Below are positions 18,091 through 25,465 of a stretch of DNA of 48,297 nt, in pieces (within the stretch, counting starts at the first letter, position 1; every line of letters begins with the position of its first letter). Under the pieces are notes generated by a model that saw nothing but the letters and a program-made list of their open reading frames with translations, made no database searches and was not told where the DNA came from. The position numbers and the translations under genes were made by a program. Source of the stretch: Acetobacter sicerae (GTDB taxonomy: Bacteria > Pseudomonadota > Alphaproteobacteria > Acetobacterales > Acetobacteraceae). The DNA lies in assembly GCF_011516765.1 (NCBI RefSeq), contig NZ_JAAABN010000017.1:1-48297 (forward strand), written 5' to 3'.

Positions 18091-19833
18091 TCAAATCCCG
18101 ATCCCCATGTCCCGCTTCCGTCCGAAGGACCAGTCCACGCCCCCGTCCTCCCGTGCAACACCGGAGACATGACGCCCGATCTGTTTCTCCAGCGATGGCG
18201 TCCAGGGGACAAGCTGGAACCCGAGGCCGCCGTCAATCATGGCGAAGCGCCCCGAGGCGAGAGTCAGCCGCTGCCGGTAAGTTCCTGTGACATACTCGCC
18301 GGCCTTGGCACTCTGGATGGGCTGACCAGTTTCGCGGGCCAAACGTTCGGCCACGTCCCGCATCTCCCGCGCCTGCATGGAGGCGACCATGCCACGCGGG
18401 TAGCGCACGCGCGCTCCGTCCTGTTGTGCGATCCCCTGCTCAACCAGATGAGCACTACGCTGGCGTAGCGCGTCACGGACCTCCCCCCCGAAACCACCCT
18501 TTCCCAGCGCTACCGGTTCGCGTGCGACAAGCTGGCGATCCAGCCATGTCGCGCCCCGCGCCCGCACCTGCTCGCCGATCGACAGATCGGAGCGCACCGC
18601 AAGTGTCGCCCGCCTCTGCCCCTTCGTATCCTCATAGGTCCGCAGTTCAACCAGCCCACCGTGCGGGACATCTCCGGCGGCTTCCAGTGATGGCAAATGG
18701 ACATGATGCGTGCGCCCGTCCACGCCGTCGATCACCGCATAGGCACTCCCCTTCAACTCATCATCCAGACCACGCGCGACCAGACGTCCGATCACCGGCT
18801 CGGCCAGTTCTTCCCCAGCCAGTATCCATGACGACGAGGCCCGTTCGATCCCCTGTTCGCTCAGACCACGGTGCATACGTTTGATGATGTCATTGCGCTG
18901 CCCCATTTCGCGCAGGGTGGTTTCCGCCGTTTCATCCAGCCGCCATTGTCCACCCCCAACCTCATGGGCAAGGCCCATCCGTTCCAGTCGCCGCAGCCGT
19001 CCGACCTTCATGACCGCGAATGCGTCAGGCTGCCGGTCAGGCGACGGCGCCATGTCGATGATGCCGTGCTGGTTCGCGTCCTGCTGCAACTGGCGGTCCA
19101 GTTGGGTCCAGCGTTCCGCCTCGACCTGACGCTCGACGTTGCGGTGGATTTCATGGTCGGTGCGCGGCCCGAGTTCGAGCGTGACCAGGTTCTGGGCGCG
19201 GGCACGCAATCCCTCGCGGATGTAATCCTTCGAGATGACCAGATCCTCGCCGTCCTGATCCTTGCCCCGCACGATGATGTGGATATGCGGATTGTCGGTG
19301 TTCCAATGCGACACGGCAACCCAATCCAGCTTCGTGCCAAGATCCTGTTCGGCCTGGGTCATCAGTTCCCGCGTGAAGGTTTTCAGGTCCGCCATCTCGG
19401 CCGCATCCTCAGGTCCCACGATGAAGCGGAAATGATGCCGGTCGTCCTGACACCGCTCGGCGAATTCGCGCGCGGGCACATGGTCGCGCTCGGCCCCGAA
19501 CAGCCGGGCCTTCTCTCCGTCCTTCGTCACCCCTTCGCGCTGGAGATAGGACAAATGGGCACGCAGGCTCGCCCGTGCGCCATGCCGGACCACCCGTGCC
19601 TTGACGATGGCAAGCCGGGTGCGCCGGGACAGGAGACGGTTGGCGCAGGTTGCCGCGCCCCTGCCCCGCCCGAAAGTGGACGGTCCCTTTACGGGACGCC
19701 CCGAGCTTGGACGGCCCATGCCTCCCGCCCGGTTGGTGGCAGCCAGCACGTGCCCGATGAAAGACCGCCTCTGGCGGGCACGGGGGGAGCGGATGCGACC
19801 CGGCCGGACCCGGAAATCGTCATCGCGGGCCAT
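18091..19833 (-). CDS. DUF3363 relaxase (TraI/RlxS-like)
   Basis: Nicks the transfer origin and pilots the strand through the channel. About 580 residues: basic N-terminus, MOBP-type relaxase domain with a tyrosine-bearing region early (LRAHLSYLQREGV, Tyr about 117) and the metal-binding motif HWNTDNPHIHIIVRGKD at about 172-188, then a C-terminal DUF3363 region. DUF3363 relaxases of rhizobial and related ICEs include RlxS. The gene starts just downstream of a candidate oriT (19948-19973) and follows a transglycosylase gene. The preceding 228-bp gap is unusual in this otherwise tightly packed operon and fits an oriT location. Confidence 0.88.
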   Translation of the reverse strand: MARDDDFRVRPGRIRSPRARQRRSFIGHVLAATNRAGGMGRPSSGRPVKGPSTFGRGRGAATCANRLLSRRTRLAIVKARVVRHGARASLRAHLSYLQREGVTKDGEKARLFGAERDHVPAREFAERCQDDRHHFRFIVGPEDAAEMADLKTFTRELMTQAEQDLGTKLDWVAVSHWNTDNPHIHIIVRGKDQDGEDLVISKDYIREGLRARAQNLVTLELGPRTDHEIHRNVERQVEAERWTQLDRQLQQDANQHGIIDMAPSPDRQPDAFAVMKVGRLRRLERMGLAHEVGGGQWRLDETAETTLREMGQRNDIIKRMHRGLSEQGIERASSSWILAGEELAEPVIGRLVARGLDDELKGSAYAVIDGVDGRTHHVHLPSLEAAGDVPHGGLVELRTYEDTKGQRRATLAVRSDLSIGEQVRARGATWLDRQLVAREPVALGKGGFGGEVRDALRQRSAHLVEQGIAQQDGARVRYPRGMVASMQAREMRDVAERLARETGQPIQSAKAGEYVTGTYRQRLTLASGRFAMIDGGLGFQLVPWTPSLEKQIGRHVSGVAREDGGVDWSFGRKRDMGIGI

Positions 19834-19947
19834 GAAGACCGCTACCTTGCGCTAACACATTGAAAATACTTACTTCACGCTGTCTGAAACCTTGGGATGG
19901 GAAAATGACCTTGTGAAAAACCCTGAAAAACCGCCCTCCCCAACCAT

Positions 19948-19973
19948 GCCGCACCTTGCGGCTTTTATCTTGC
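19948..19973 (+). other. Candidate oriT: hairpin plus nic site
   Basis: A hairpin GCCGCA-CCT-TGCGGC (19948-19962) is followed four bases later by TATCTTGC (19966-19973), which fits the YATCYTG/Y nick consensus of the IncP/MOBP relaxase group, predicting cleavage between 19972 and 19973. It lies about 115-140 bp upstream of the relaxase start. There is no plus-strand gene upstream, so a terminator explanation for hairpin plus T4 is less attractive. Confidence 0.55.
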
Positions 19974-20061
19974 ATTAGCCCCCAAAGACCCGATCCCCAG
20001 CACAATCGCCGTTCCCCCGTCTTCCCGGCTCTCCGCGCCATCGGCATTGGCGCGTGCCCGA

Positions 20062-20742
20062 TCATGGCGCCTGCTCCATGGAAATGGCCACGAACAGCGC
20101 CTCCGACGTGTCGCCCGATGCCTGAGGCATGTGCGGGAAATGGCCGGCAAACAACGTCTCGTTAGGCTGTTCGCGCGCAACGGAGACGCTGCTTTCGTGC
20201 AGACCGTCCGCAGGAAACGTGCGCCGGTCGAGCAGGTGCGCGACAGAGGCGACGTAGTCCCGTGTCTCGTGTGGGAGCGGCCGGCCCGTTGCAAGGTGGG
20301 CCTCATAACGGCCCGGTCCTGCGTTATAGGCCGCCAGAAATCCTGCATCCCCATAGCGGTCGTGCAGCAGGCGGAGATAGCTGGCACCGGCAAGGATGTT
20401 GTCCTGCGGGTCGAAAGGATTGCTTCCGAGCGCGAGATCGCGCCGCAACTCCTGCCATGTCGCAGGCATGATCTGCATGAGGCCCATCGCCCCTTTGGCG
20501 GAGATCGCATGGCTATCACGACCGCTTTCGACCTGCATCACCGCACGGATCCATTCGGGTGGCAGGGCAACCCGCTCTGCTGCCTGGCGGATCATTCCCT
20601 CGATGTCCTGCGCGCTGGCAGGATGCATCAAAACCACCAGCGAAGCCGTAAGCCCTGCACAGCACAACCGGGCGAAACTGGACCAGGTGCGAGCACTGGC
20701 ATTGCGGTCACTCCGTCCCGCTCCTGCAATCAGGCGCATCAT
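20062..20742 (-). CDS. Lytic transglycosylase (VirB1-like)
   Basis: Opens peptidoglycan so the mating channel can be assembled. About 226 residues with a signal sequence (CAGLTASLVVLMHPASAQ) and an SLT fold: AVMQVESGRDSHAISAKGAM with the catalytic Glu at 72, GLMQIMPATW, then FDPQDNILAGASYLRLLHDR and GFLAAYNAGPGRY. The C-terminus of about 60 residues after the SLT domain is unassigned. It overlaps the DUF736 gene upstream by four bases. In ICEMlSym-type elements a transglycosylase lies in the same place between traF and the relaxase gene. Confidence 0.9.
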   Translation of the reverse strand: MMRLIAGAGRSDRNASARTWSSFARLCCAGLTASLVVLMHPASAQDIEGMIRQAAERVALPPEWIRAVMQVESGRDSHAISAKGAMGLMQIMPATWQELRRDLALGSNPFDPQDNILAGASYLRLLHDRYGDAGFLAAYNAGPGRYEAHLATGRPLPHETRDYVASVAHLLDRRTFPADGLHESSVSVAREQPNETLFAGHFPHMPQASGDTSEALFVAISMEQAP

Positions 20743-21080
20743 TCGCGTGCTCCCTGACGTTTCTGCGGGCGGTTCCAGACAAGCTGCCAGACCCGTCCAC
20801 CCCGGCCCGACTGGAACAGGCTCGCGCGCAGGCCCTGTGCCAGAGAGGGATCATCGACCACCACGACGATATATTCGCCAGCGCGCTCGCCGGTGCGTGT
20901 CCAGCCCGCGCCAACTTCCGGGCCTTCGGCACTGTCACCGAGATGGATGCGATAATCCGGCGCGTTGCCGCCGTCCGGTGTCTCCACACGCACCAGCGTC
21001 AGTTCGGCATCCAGTGCGAGTGTGCGCAGACGTCCGGAAAAGCCATCAGTCGTGCGCGTGAAGAGTCCAATCTGCGCCAT
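20739..21080 (-). CDS. DUF736 protein in the traF operon
   Basis: A 113-residue DUF736 protein beginning MAQIGLFTRTTDGFSGRLRT, with the family core NAPDYRIHLGDSAEGPEVGAGWTR and the C-terminal SLFQSGRGGRVWQLVWNRP. The function of DUF736 is unknown; it is a regular companion of ICE genes and small single-domain. The ATG at 21080 fits other family members; the open frame upstream overlaps traF and is not used. A second DUF736 gene lies at 25933-26256 and a decayed third at about 26600-26890, so the element has three copies. Confidence 0.88.
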   Translation of the reverse strand: MAQIGLFTRTTDGFSGRLRTLALDAELTLVRVETPDGGNAPDYRIHLGDSAEGPEVGAGWTRTGERAGEYIVVVVDDPSLAQGLRASLFQSGRGGRVWQLVWNRPQKRQGARE

Positions 21081-21081
21081 G

Positions 21082-21639
21082 TCAGTGATCCTTTGAGGTA
21101 TGAGAAGGAGGCGGGCCGTCGGCAGGCGCAGGGCCTGCACCAACCCAGAGCGGCGTCGCGCGTCCGATCACGCTGCTGACCGGCAGGGGGCCGAAATACC
21201 GCCCGTCGAGACTGCGAGGTTCGTGCGCATTCATGACGAAGAGTTCGCGTACACCGAGACGGTGACAGCCCTGCCAGACGGGCAAGGGACGGCGCCGATG
21301 ATCGGCAGGCAACGCGTCACCTGTAGCCCGACCATCGATCGTGATATGACTGCCGGCGCGGCAGACTGTCTGTCCGCCGACGGCCGCCACCGGTTTGAGC
21401 AACGGCACACCGCGCGGCAGATACCCGCCACGCGCCAGCATGTCGGCATCGCGTTCCGGCAGGTGGAGTGCGACCAGATCCCCGACTTGAGGAGCCCGCA
21501 CCGGGTGCAGACGATACAGCCCTACGGGCACGCTGGCGGTCGCGTTCCAGATCAGCCGCGGCGTCGGATGCTGCGCCATCGACAGACCGACGCCAAATGC
21601 TGCGAAATACGTAGTGAAGAACCAGCCCCGCCGCGTCAT
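21082..21639 (-). CDS. traF: TraF, S26-family conjugal signal peptidase
   Basis: Serine protease that matures and in related systems cyclises the TrbC pilin. About 185 residues with an N-terminal membrane segment (WFFTTYFAAFGVGLSMA), catalytic Ser36 in NATASVPVGLYRL and catalytic Lys82 in LLKPVAAVGGQTVC; the C-terminus has the S26 box NAHEPRSLDGRYFGPLP. MTRRGWFF at 21639 is the chosen start because it overlaps the DUF2840 stop by four bases. It is separated from trbC by about 9 kb, the usual split between the DNA-processing and channel operons. Confidence 0.9.
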   Translation of the reverse strand: MTRRGWFFTTYFAAFGVGLSMAQHPTPRLIWNATASVPVGLYRLHPVRAPQVGDLVALHLPERDADMLARGGYLPRGVPLLKPVAAVGGQTVCRAGSHITIDGRATGDALPADHRRRPLPVWQGCHRLGVRELFVMNAHEPRSLDGRYFGPLPVSSVIGRATPLWVGAGPAPADGPPPSHTSKDH

Positions 21640-22112
21640 GACACGATCCTCCGGCGTAGCCACGCAGCGTGTCGGGTTGCGGAATAGCTGGGAATATTCT
21701 GACCATCTGGTCGTGACCGCCCGAGCTGTCGCCAGTATTCCGGATCAACATCGACGGGATTGATGCCCTGCCGTTCCACCGTCTCGATCACAGACAGCAC
21801 GGCGCGCACCTGCGGCCAGCCCGTGAACAGCAGCAGACGCTCCGCACCTGTGGGCACGAACGGCAGGCGGTCGCGCGGCTCGCCAGCCAGCGGCGCCCTG
21901 ATGATATCGATGCAGCAGGTTGTCGTCCCGCAATCCGCCTGCGTCCAGCGTAACAGGGCGAAGACCGCACCGGGCGCAAAGCTCAGACGACGGCGATAGC
22001 GATCGATCGGGTGTGTTTCCAGAGCGTGCCCGAAGCGAAGCCACTGTTCGATGCGCTTCTCAAGCCAGGTCAGTTCGAGATGCGTCAGCACCTCGCACGA
22101 TGGGTGCATCAT
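21636..22112 (-). CDS. DUF2840 domain protein
   Basis: About 158 residues with the DUF2840 pattern: LTHLELTWLEKRIEQWLRFG, RYRRRLSFAPGAVFALLRW, then GEPRDRLPFVPTGAERLLLF and a C-terminal RQGINPVDVDPEYWRQL. Function unknown; the family is found almost only in alphaproteobacterial ICEs next to traF. Four-base overlaps with the methyltransferase upstream and traF downstream place it in the same transcript. A double ATG starts the gene. Confidence 0.85.
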   Translation of the reverse strand: MMHPSCEVLTHLELTWLEKRIEQWLRFGHALETHPIDRYRRRLSFAPGAVFALLRWTQADCGTTTCCIDIIRAPLAGEPRDRLPFVPTGAERLLLFTGWPQVRAVLSVIETVERQGINPVDVDPEYWRQLGRSRPDGQNIPSYSATRHAAWLRRRIVS

Positions 22113-22852
22113 GCGCGTTCTCCGGCAGGGAATGGAAGAAGGGATGCGAGACGATCAAGGGCGCGCTGCGCCATCTCGGCGTCGATCTCACAACCGACGT
22201 AGCGGCGACCGGCAAGACGGGCCGCGACACCCGCCGCGCCCGATCCGGCAAACCAGTCCCCGACCAGGCCATTAGGCGGGCAACTGACCCGGACGATCAG
22301 ATCCAGCAGAGCCACGGGCTTCTCCGTGGGATGGATCGCGCGGCCATGTACGTTGCGGAAGCGTTGCACCGACCGGGCCAGACGGGGGCCGCCATCGACG
22401 CTGCGATACGATGCCGCACCGATCGCGCCGGTATGGGTGGGGCGCATCTTGCGGCGCACCACCCGCCCCCGCGCGTCGTCTGTCGTGGCAACGACGTTGT
22501 AGATGTCGCGCCAAGGGCTAGCCTCCGGATGGAACTGCACCAGCAGTTCATGCACGCGACGGAAACGATCTGCATGAAAGACGCTGCCGTTCTGCTTCTC
22601 CCAGACGATCTCCTGAGCCTGCCTCAAGCAGGCCGCCCGGAAATCCGGCGCGGTAGCCATGAAGCTGCGCAGAGAGCCGAAGACCCAGAGCGAGCCGTGA
22701 GGCTTCAATGCCTTTGCCGCCAGCGGCAGCCATCCACGCACGTGCCGATCCCACGCCAGCGATGTCTCGCCATAGGGCGGATCAGCGATGATCAGATCAA
22801 AAGGCCCGTGATCAGGCATCAGGAGCCGGCAATCGCCGCAAAGGAGGGTCAT
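22109..22852 (-). CDS. Beta-class DNA methyltransferase
   Basis: About 247 residues. Motif IV DPPYG (residues 24-28) comes first and the AdoMet-binding motif DWFAGSGAAGVAA (about 200) comes after HPTEKPVALLDLIV, the order of beta-class N6-adenine or N4-cytosine methyltransferases. No restriction enzyme is adjacent. Solitary methyltransferases can protect an incoming element from host restriction or mark its DNA. In related ICEs this position between repA and DUF2840 is usually held by parA, so it may be a replacement. The start at 22852 gives MTLLCGDCRLLM, the typical N-terminus; the 17-residue upstream extension is not typical. Confidence 0.85.
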   Translation of the reverse strand: MTLLCGDCRLLMPDHGPFDLIIADPPYGETSLAWDRHVRGWLPLAAKALKPHGSLWVFGSLRSFMATAPDFRAACLRQAQEIVWEKQNGSVFHADRFRRVHELLVQFHPEASPWRDIYNVVATTDDARGRVVRRKMRPTHTGAIGAASYRSVDGGPRLARSVQRFRNVHGRAIHPTEKPVALLDLIVRVSCPPNGLVGDWFAGSGAAGVAARLAGRRYVGCEIDAEMAQRALDRLASLLPFPAGERA

Positions 22853-22949
22853 GACCAAATCCCCCGCTCCATACCGCCGCATCTGCCCGCCGCCATGGAC
22901 CACTGCGCAGAACTGTCGGAAAATGTCGCGACAGAATCGTCGGTTTTTA

Positions 22950-23145
22950 TGATAGTCGAAGACTCACGCACGCGCTCCAGCGCGGTGTACAAGTACAGAA
23001 TAGTTATAATATTTAGTACCTTTAGAGAGCGCGAATTTCTCCTTTTATTCCAAATTGTTAGAGGGATTTCCCGTTCCTGATAGGTCGAGAATCCGATTCC
23101 TGATAGGTCGATGGGCATCAGGAGTCCTCCACATGGTTATCCACA
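22950..23145. other. Candidate replication origin (oriV)
   Basis: Downstream of repA and upstream of the methyltransferase gene. Two iteron-like direct repeats TTCCTGATAGGTCGA (23074-23088 and 23097-23111, period 23), a weaker TGATAGTCGA (22950-22959), an AT-rich stretch (about 22980-23070) and a perfect DnaA box TTATCCACA (23137-23145, inside the end of repA) sit together. These are the parts of a RepA/DnaA-driven origin. The repeat number is low for iteron plasmids, so activity is unproven. Confidence 0.45.
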
Positions 23146-23927
23146 AGCTCTTGTGGGTAAGTTTCTTTGCTGGGATCAGGGGAGAAGCGGAGAACCGGCA
23201 CATTGCTGGCATCGGTCTCCAGACGCAGGCGGTAGCCCGGCAGGGTGTCCGCCGCGATAAGGCGACGGATTTCGAAAACGAACCGGGGATAAGGAGAGCG
23301 GGATGCGGATTTACGGTAAAGATGGGGCAGATCGAACGCCCAACCATCGGACTGCCGACCGGCATGACGGCGAACGAGGAGATACAGCCAGCGCTCGAAC
23401 CCGCCGGTCAGGGCGAAGTAACGGGGATCAAGCGTGAGCACGCCCCGTCGACCGATGGCATCGCAGAGCCATTGGGGCAGGATCAGGTCCAGTTCTCCAC
23501 GCCGTTCCTGCCAGGCTATCAGCCACGAGAAGCTCTGCGCGCCGTCACGGGTCTGGCGCAGCGATGTCGTCACTTGGGTTCCGTGCAGCCGGTCCAGCGC
23601 CGTCCGAAGGCGCTCATAACGAATGGCAGCCGGGTCGCGCCCGGTGAAGCGCAGCACCTCACTCATGCTGCCCTGCACGCGCGGTGAGACCGGAATACCC
23701 TGCCTGCGCGCGGCCACCAGCCGGGACACAGCCCAGATCAGGATATCGGCATCCCATATGGTTGCCATCGGACCGTCATCGCGACCTGACACCAGCATGG
23801 TGACACGCCCCATGATAAAGCTGACAGGCACATGCCGGGGGGATTTGCTCAGGCTGAAGAACGGCCATGACATGAGATCGATCAGCAGGCAGGGCGAGAG
23901 AACCGGTGGCATCGGACGCGCACTCAT
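23118..23927 (-). CDS. repA: RepA replication initiator (RPA family)
   Basis: Likely initiates autonomous replication of the excised circular form. About 269 residues of the replication initiator protein A family: PFFSLSKSPRHVPVSFIMGR, then a winged-helix part (DADILIWAVSRLVAARRQGI), VTTSLRQTRDGAQSFSWLIA and the second winged-helix region (RYFALTGGFERWLYLLVRRH). Its ATG overlaps the HTH gene by four bases. Iteron-like repeats and a DnaA box lie at its 3' end. repA genes are known in alphaproteobacterial ICEs and help maintain them during transfer. Confidence 0.87.
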   Translation of the reverse strand: MSARPMPPVLSPCLLIDLMSWPFFSLSKSPRHVPVSFIMGRVTMLVSGRDDGPMATIWDADILIWAVSRLVAARRQGIPVSPRVQGSMSEVLRFTGRDPAAIRYERLRTALDRLHGTQVTTSLRQTRDGAQSFSWLIAWQERRGELDLILPQWLCDAIGRRGVLTLDPRYFALTGGFERWLYLLVRRHAGRQSDGWAFDLPHLYRKSASRSPYPRFVFEIRRLIAADTLPGYRLRLETDASNVPVLRFSPDPSKETYPQELVDNHVEDS

Positions 23928-24199
23928 GGCCGACGCTCCAGCCTTCGGCTTCCGATCACACGGGCTTTTTCATAGGACTCTTCGGATGTGGATTTGCAGG
24001 CGACATTCTCGATCCAGTGCCGGATGTCGTTGACATGATAGAGAACCCGGCCGCCCATCTTGCGAAAGACGGGCCCACTACCCCGGCAGCGATAGCGCTC
24101 CAGCGTTCGTGGCGAGATGTTCAGCCGGTGGGCGGCCTGTGGGGTAGTGAGCAGTTGTTCGTCGAGAAAATTGTCCTGACGCGGATGTGACGGCGTCAT
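23924..24199 (-). CDS. RdfS-like excisionase, HTH_17 family
   Basis: A 91-residue DNA-binding protein: LLTTPQAAHRLNISPRTLER followed by YRCRGSGPVFRKMGGRVLYH and VNDIRHWIEN, the MerR-like/AlpA helix-turn-helix of recombination directionality factors. It is the first gene of the DNA-processing operon, has a strong GGAGG before ATG, and lies downstream of an FseA-like gene pair, as rdfS lies under FseA control in ICEMlSym(R7A). RdfS tilts an integrase toward excision; the integrase itself is not in this window. A simpler role as a transcription factor of the operon cannot be excluded. Confidence 0.7.
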   Translation of the reverse strand: MTPSHPRQDNFLDEQLLTTPQAAHRLNISPRTLERYRCRGSGPVFRKMGGRVLYHVNDIRHWIENVACKSTSEESYEKARVIGSRRLERRP

Positions 24200-24261
24200 G
24201 CTGGCCTCCGTCGGTTCGGGCGTGACTGGGCGCAGCGTGGACGGGAACTGTCGTGGCGGGG

Positions 24262-24296
24262 ACGTACGCAGATTGGGGCCGTCTATGGGCGTACGT
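24262..24296. promoter_or_regulatory. Inverted repeat upstream of the rdfS-like gene
   Basis: ACGTACGC (24262-24269) and GCGTACGT (24289-24296) are perfect inverted halves with a 19-base spacer, 63-97 bp upstream of the HTH gene's ATG on the minus strand. Position and symmetry suit an operator for a dimeric activator; the upstream DUF6499-DUF2285 product is a logical candidate. TACGCAGAT inside the left half is also found in the traG upstream motif. Confidence 0.5.
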
Positions 24297-24328
24297 GCCG
24301 GGCGGCATCGTCCGGACGGTGAAGCAAT

Positions 24329-24979
24329 CTACCGGGAGAGACGGAAACGGGCTGGTCTGAGAAGGGTGAGATATTCGCGCTCTTCGGCAAGCCGTGTTGC
24401 CTTACGCAGCAGGCGCCCAACACGTCCACGCTGGGAAGAGGTGTCCCATTGCCGTGCGTTCATGTGTCTTACGGACGGATCAAGAACCACACCGATATCG
24501 CGATGGGAGGCACCAGTTCGTCGTCCGGCATAGGCACAGATGGCATCTGCGATAAAACGCGCACGGTAAAGCGGCAGCCCCAGCGCCCGGGATAAAGGCG
24601 GAACGGGCATTCCGGAAAGATAGCGAATGAACCTGCGCACTTCTGCAATCCGCAGTTCTTCACCTCCGTCCAGAGGAATGAGGACTGCAGCGCGATCACG
24701 TGCTTTCGCATCACGGATCTGGACACGGTAGGTGTTTCCGTCGTGATGCAGGGCGAAAGATTTGCTCTGTAATCCCTGTCGTTCTGTGGCCATGGACGCA
24801 AAGAGAATGACTGGCAACCTACGGGAATCAAAGCCAGTAGGTGCTTCCACGATGACTGTGACACCGGGATAAAATTCCGGAGCCCAGAGCGCCGGTTCTA
24901 TCCATGCGGGGATTTCCGGTTCAGCCGGTACAGGATAACCCCCAGTGGCGAGCAAACTGCTCCACCAGTTCATGTCGCG
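24329..24979 (-). CDS. DUF2285 protein, FseA C-terminal half
   Basis: The reading frame carries a DUF2285 protein: PVPAEPEIPAWIEPALWAPE, the middle PLDGGEELRIAEVRRFIRYL, and the C-terminal DNA-binding-like part IADAICAYAGRRTGASHRDI, with HMNARQWDTSSQRGRVGRLL. An ATG at about 24970 (MNWWSSLL) would allow separate initiation but has no clear ribosome-binding site. The frame is +1 relative to the DUF6499 gene and overlaps it, exactly the layout of msi171/msi172 in ICEMlSym(R7A), whose fusion is FseA, an excision activator. Whether it is expressed by frameshifting, alone, or not at all cannot be seen. Confidence 0.72.
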   Translation of the reverse strand, partial: RDMNWWSSLLATGGYPVPAEPEIPAWIEPALWAPEFYPGVTVIVEAPTGFDSRRLPVILFASMATERQGLQSKSFALHHDGNTYRVQIRDAKARDRAAVLIPLDGGEELRIAEVRRFIRYLSGMPVPPLSRALGLPLYRARFIADAICAYAGRRTGASHRDIGVVLDPSVRHMNARQWDTSSQRGRVGRLLRKATRLAEEREYLTLLRPARFRLSR

Positions 24980-25139
24980 AACGAATACTCCTAAGCATCC
25001 CGAGTTGCCGACCAAGAGACTGATATCCCGTGACGTAAGCAGGAATCCGGCGCAACAGTTCATGCGCAAGCCCGGGCGCATCGAGGTGGTGCAGATGTGA
25101 GCGAAAACGTGGATCGTGCCAGTCGGGCTGTTTGTCCAT
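24921..25139 (-). CDS. DUF6499 protein, FseA N-terminal half
   Basis: A 72-residue frame starting MDKQPDWHDPRFRSHLHHLD with GGGAGAG in front. It has the DUF6499 pattern WHDPRFRSHLHHLDAPGLAH, HELLRRIPAYVTGYQ and the conserved end VEQFARHWGL, then stops at 24921 after only six more residues. In family fusions this WGL motif runs straight into DUF2285. Around the junction the mRNA reads CAC TGG GGG TTA TCC, with a G5 run (24939-24943) where +1 slippage would join the frames. The unused upstream open frame belongs to other sequence. Confidence 0.72.
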   Translation of the reverse strand: MDKQPDWHDPRFRSHLHHLDAPGLAHELLRRIPAYVTGYQSLGRQLGMLRSIRSRHELVEQFARHWGLSCTG

Positions 25140-25167
25140 GGCAGTTCTCTCCCATTCCCCGCCAGAA

Positions 25168-25425
25168 CTACCGAGATGGCCAGAGCACGTCATAGATGCC
25201 GCGAGGAAAGCGCTGCATCCCGAGATGATGCATAACCGGAATGTTTTTAATAGACCTTCCTTCGATTTGCCAACGAGCACGACTGTTTTTCGATAAAAGC
25301 TCACTATTTTCAGGTGGATCTGTCAGCCGGGTTGCCTTTGGTACGCGTGTTGGAAAACGAGGCAGTGCTTCCTTGAATGATGGCATCATGACGATATCGT
25401 GAGCACTGAAAGCTGGGCTCACCAC
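25168..25425 (-). CDS. Hypothetical protein, possibly secreted
   Basis: An open frame of 85 residues from a GTG, not recognised. In frame just upstream the translation reads FAALLLVVSPAFSAHDIV, a plausible signal peptide cleaved after FSA; the only start that would include all of it is a CTG overlapping the stop of the 45-residue gene upstream. The rest (MMPSFKEALPRFPTRVP ... GMQRFPRGIYDVLWPSR) is basic and ends 28 bp before the DUF6499 gene. Coding status is uncertain: no strong ribosome-binding site is visible. Confidence 0.35.
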   Translation of the reverse strand: MVSPAFSAHDIVMMPSFKEALPRFPTRVPKATRLTDPPENSELLSKNSRARWQIEGRSIKNIPVMHHLGMQRFPRGIYDVLWPSR

Positions 25426-25442
25426 AAGAAGAAGGGCTGCGA

Positions 25443-25465
25443 AGCCCCCCGTCAGGCGGGGGGCT
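25443..25465 (-). terminator. Hairpin at end of the 45-residue gene
   Basis: AGCCCCCC (25443-25450) pairs with GGGGGGCT (25458-25465) around a 7-base loop and includes the stop codon of the small gene. On the minus strand the downstream sequence is only moderately T-rich (CCCTTCTTCTT), so it could be a weak terminator or an attenuator before the next reading frame. Confidence 0.4.

Noticed and set aside
19948..19973. Hairpin plus T-run as a plus-strand terminator
   Set aside because: No plus-strand gene lies upstream and the T-run is only four long. The adjoining nick-like sequence and relaxase context make oriT more likely.
15822..22852. Nuclease-like gene plus DNA methyltransferase as a restriction-modification system
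   Set aside because: The two genes are about 5 kb apart, in different operons and of very different composition. No specificity subunit or shared architecture links them.
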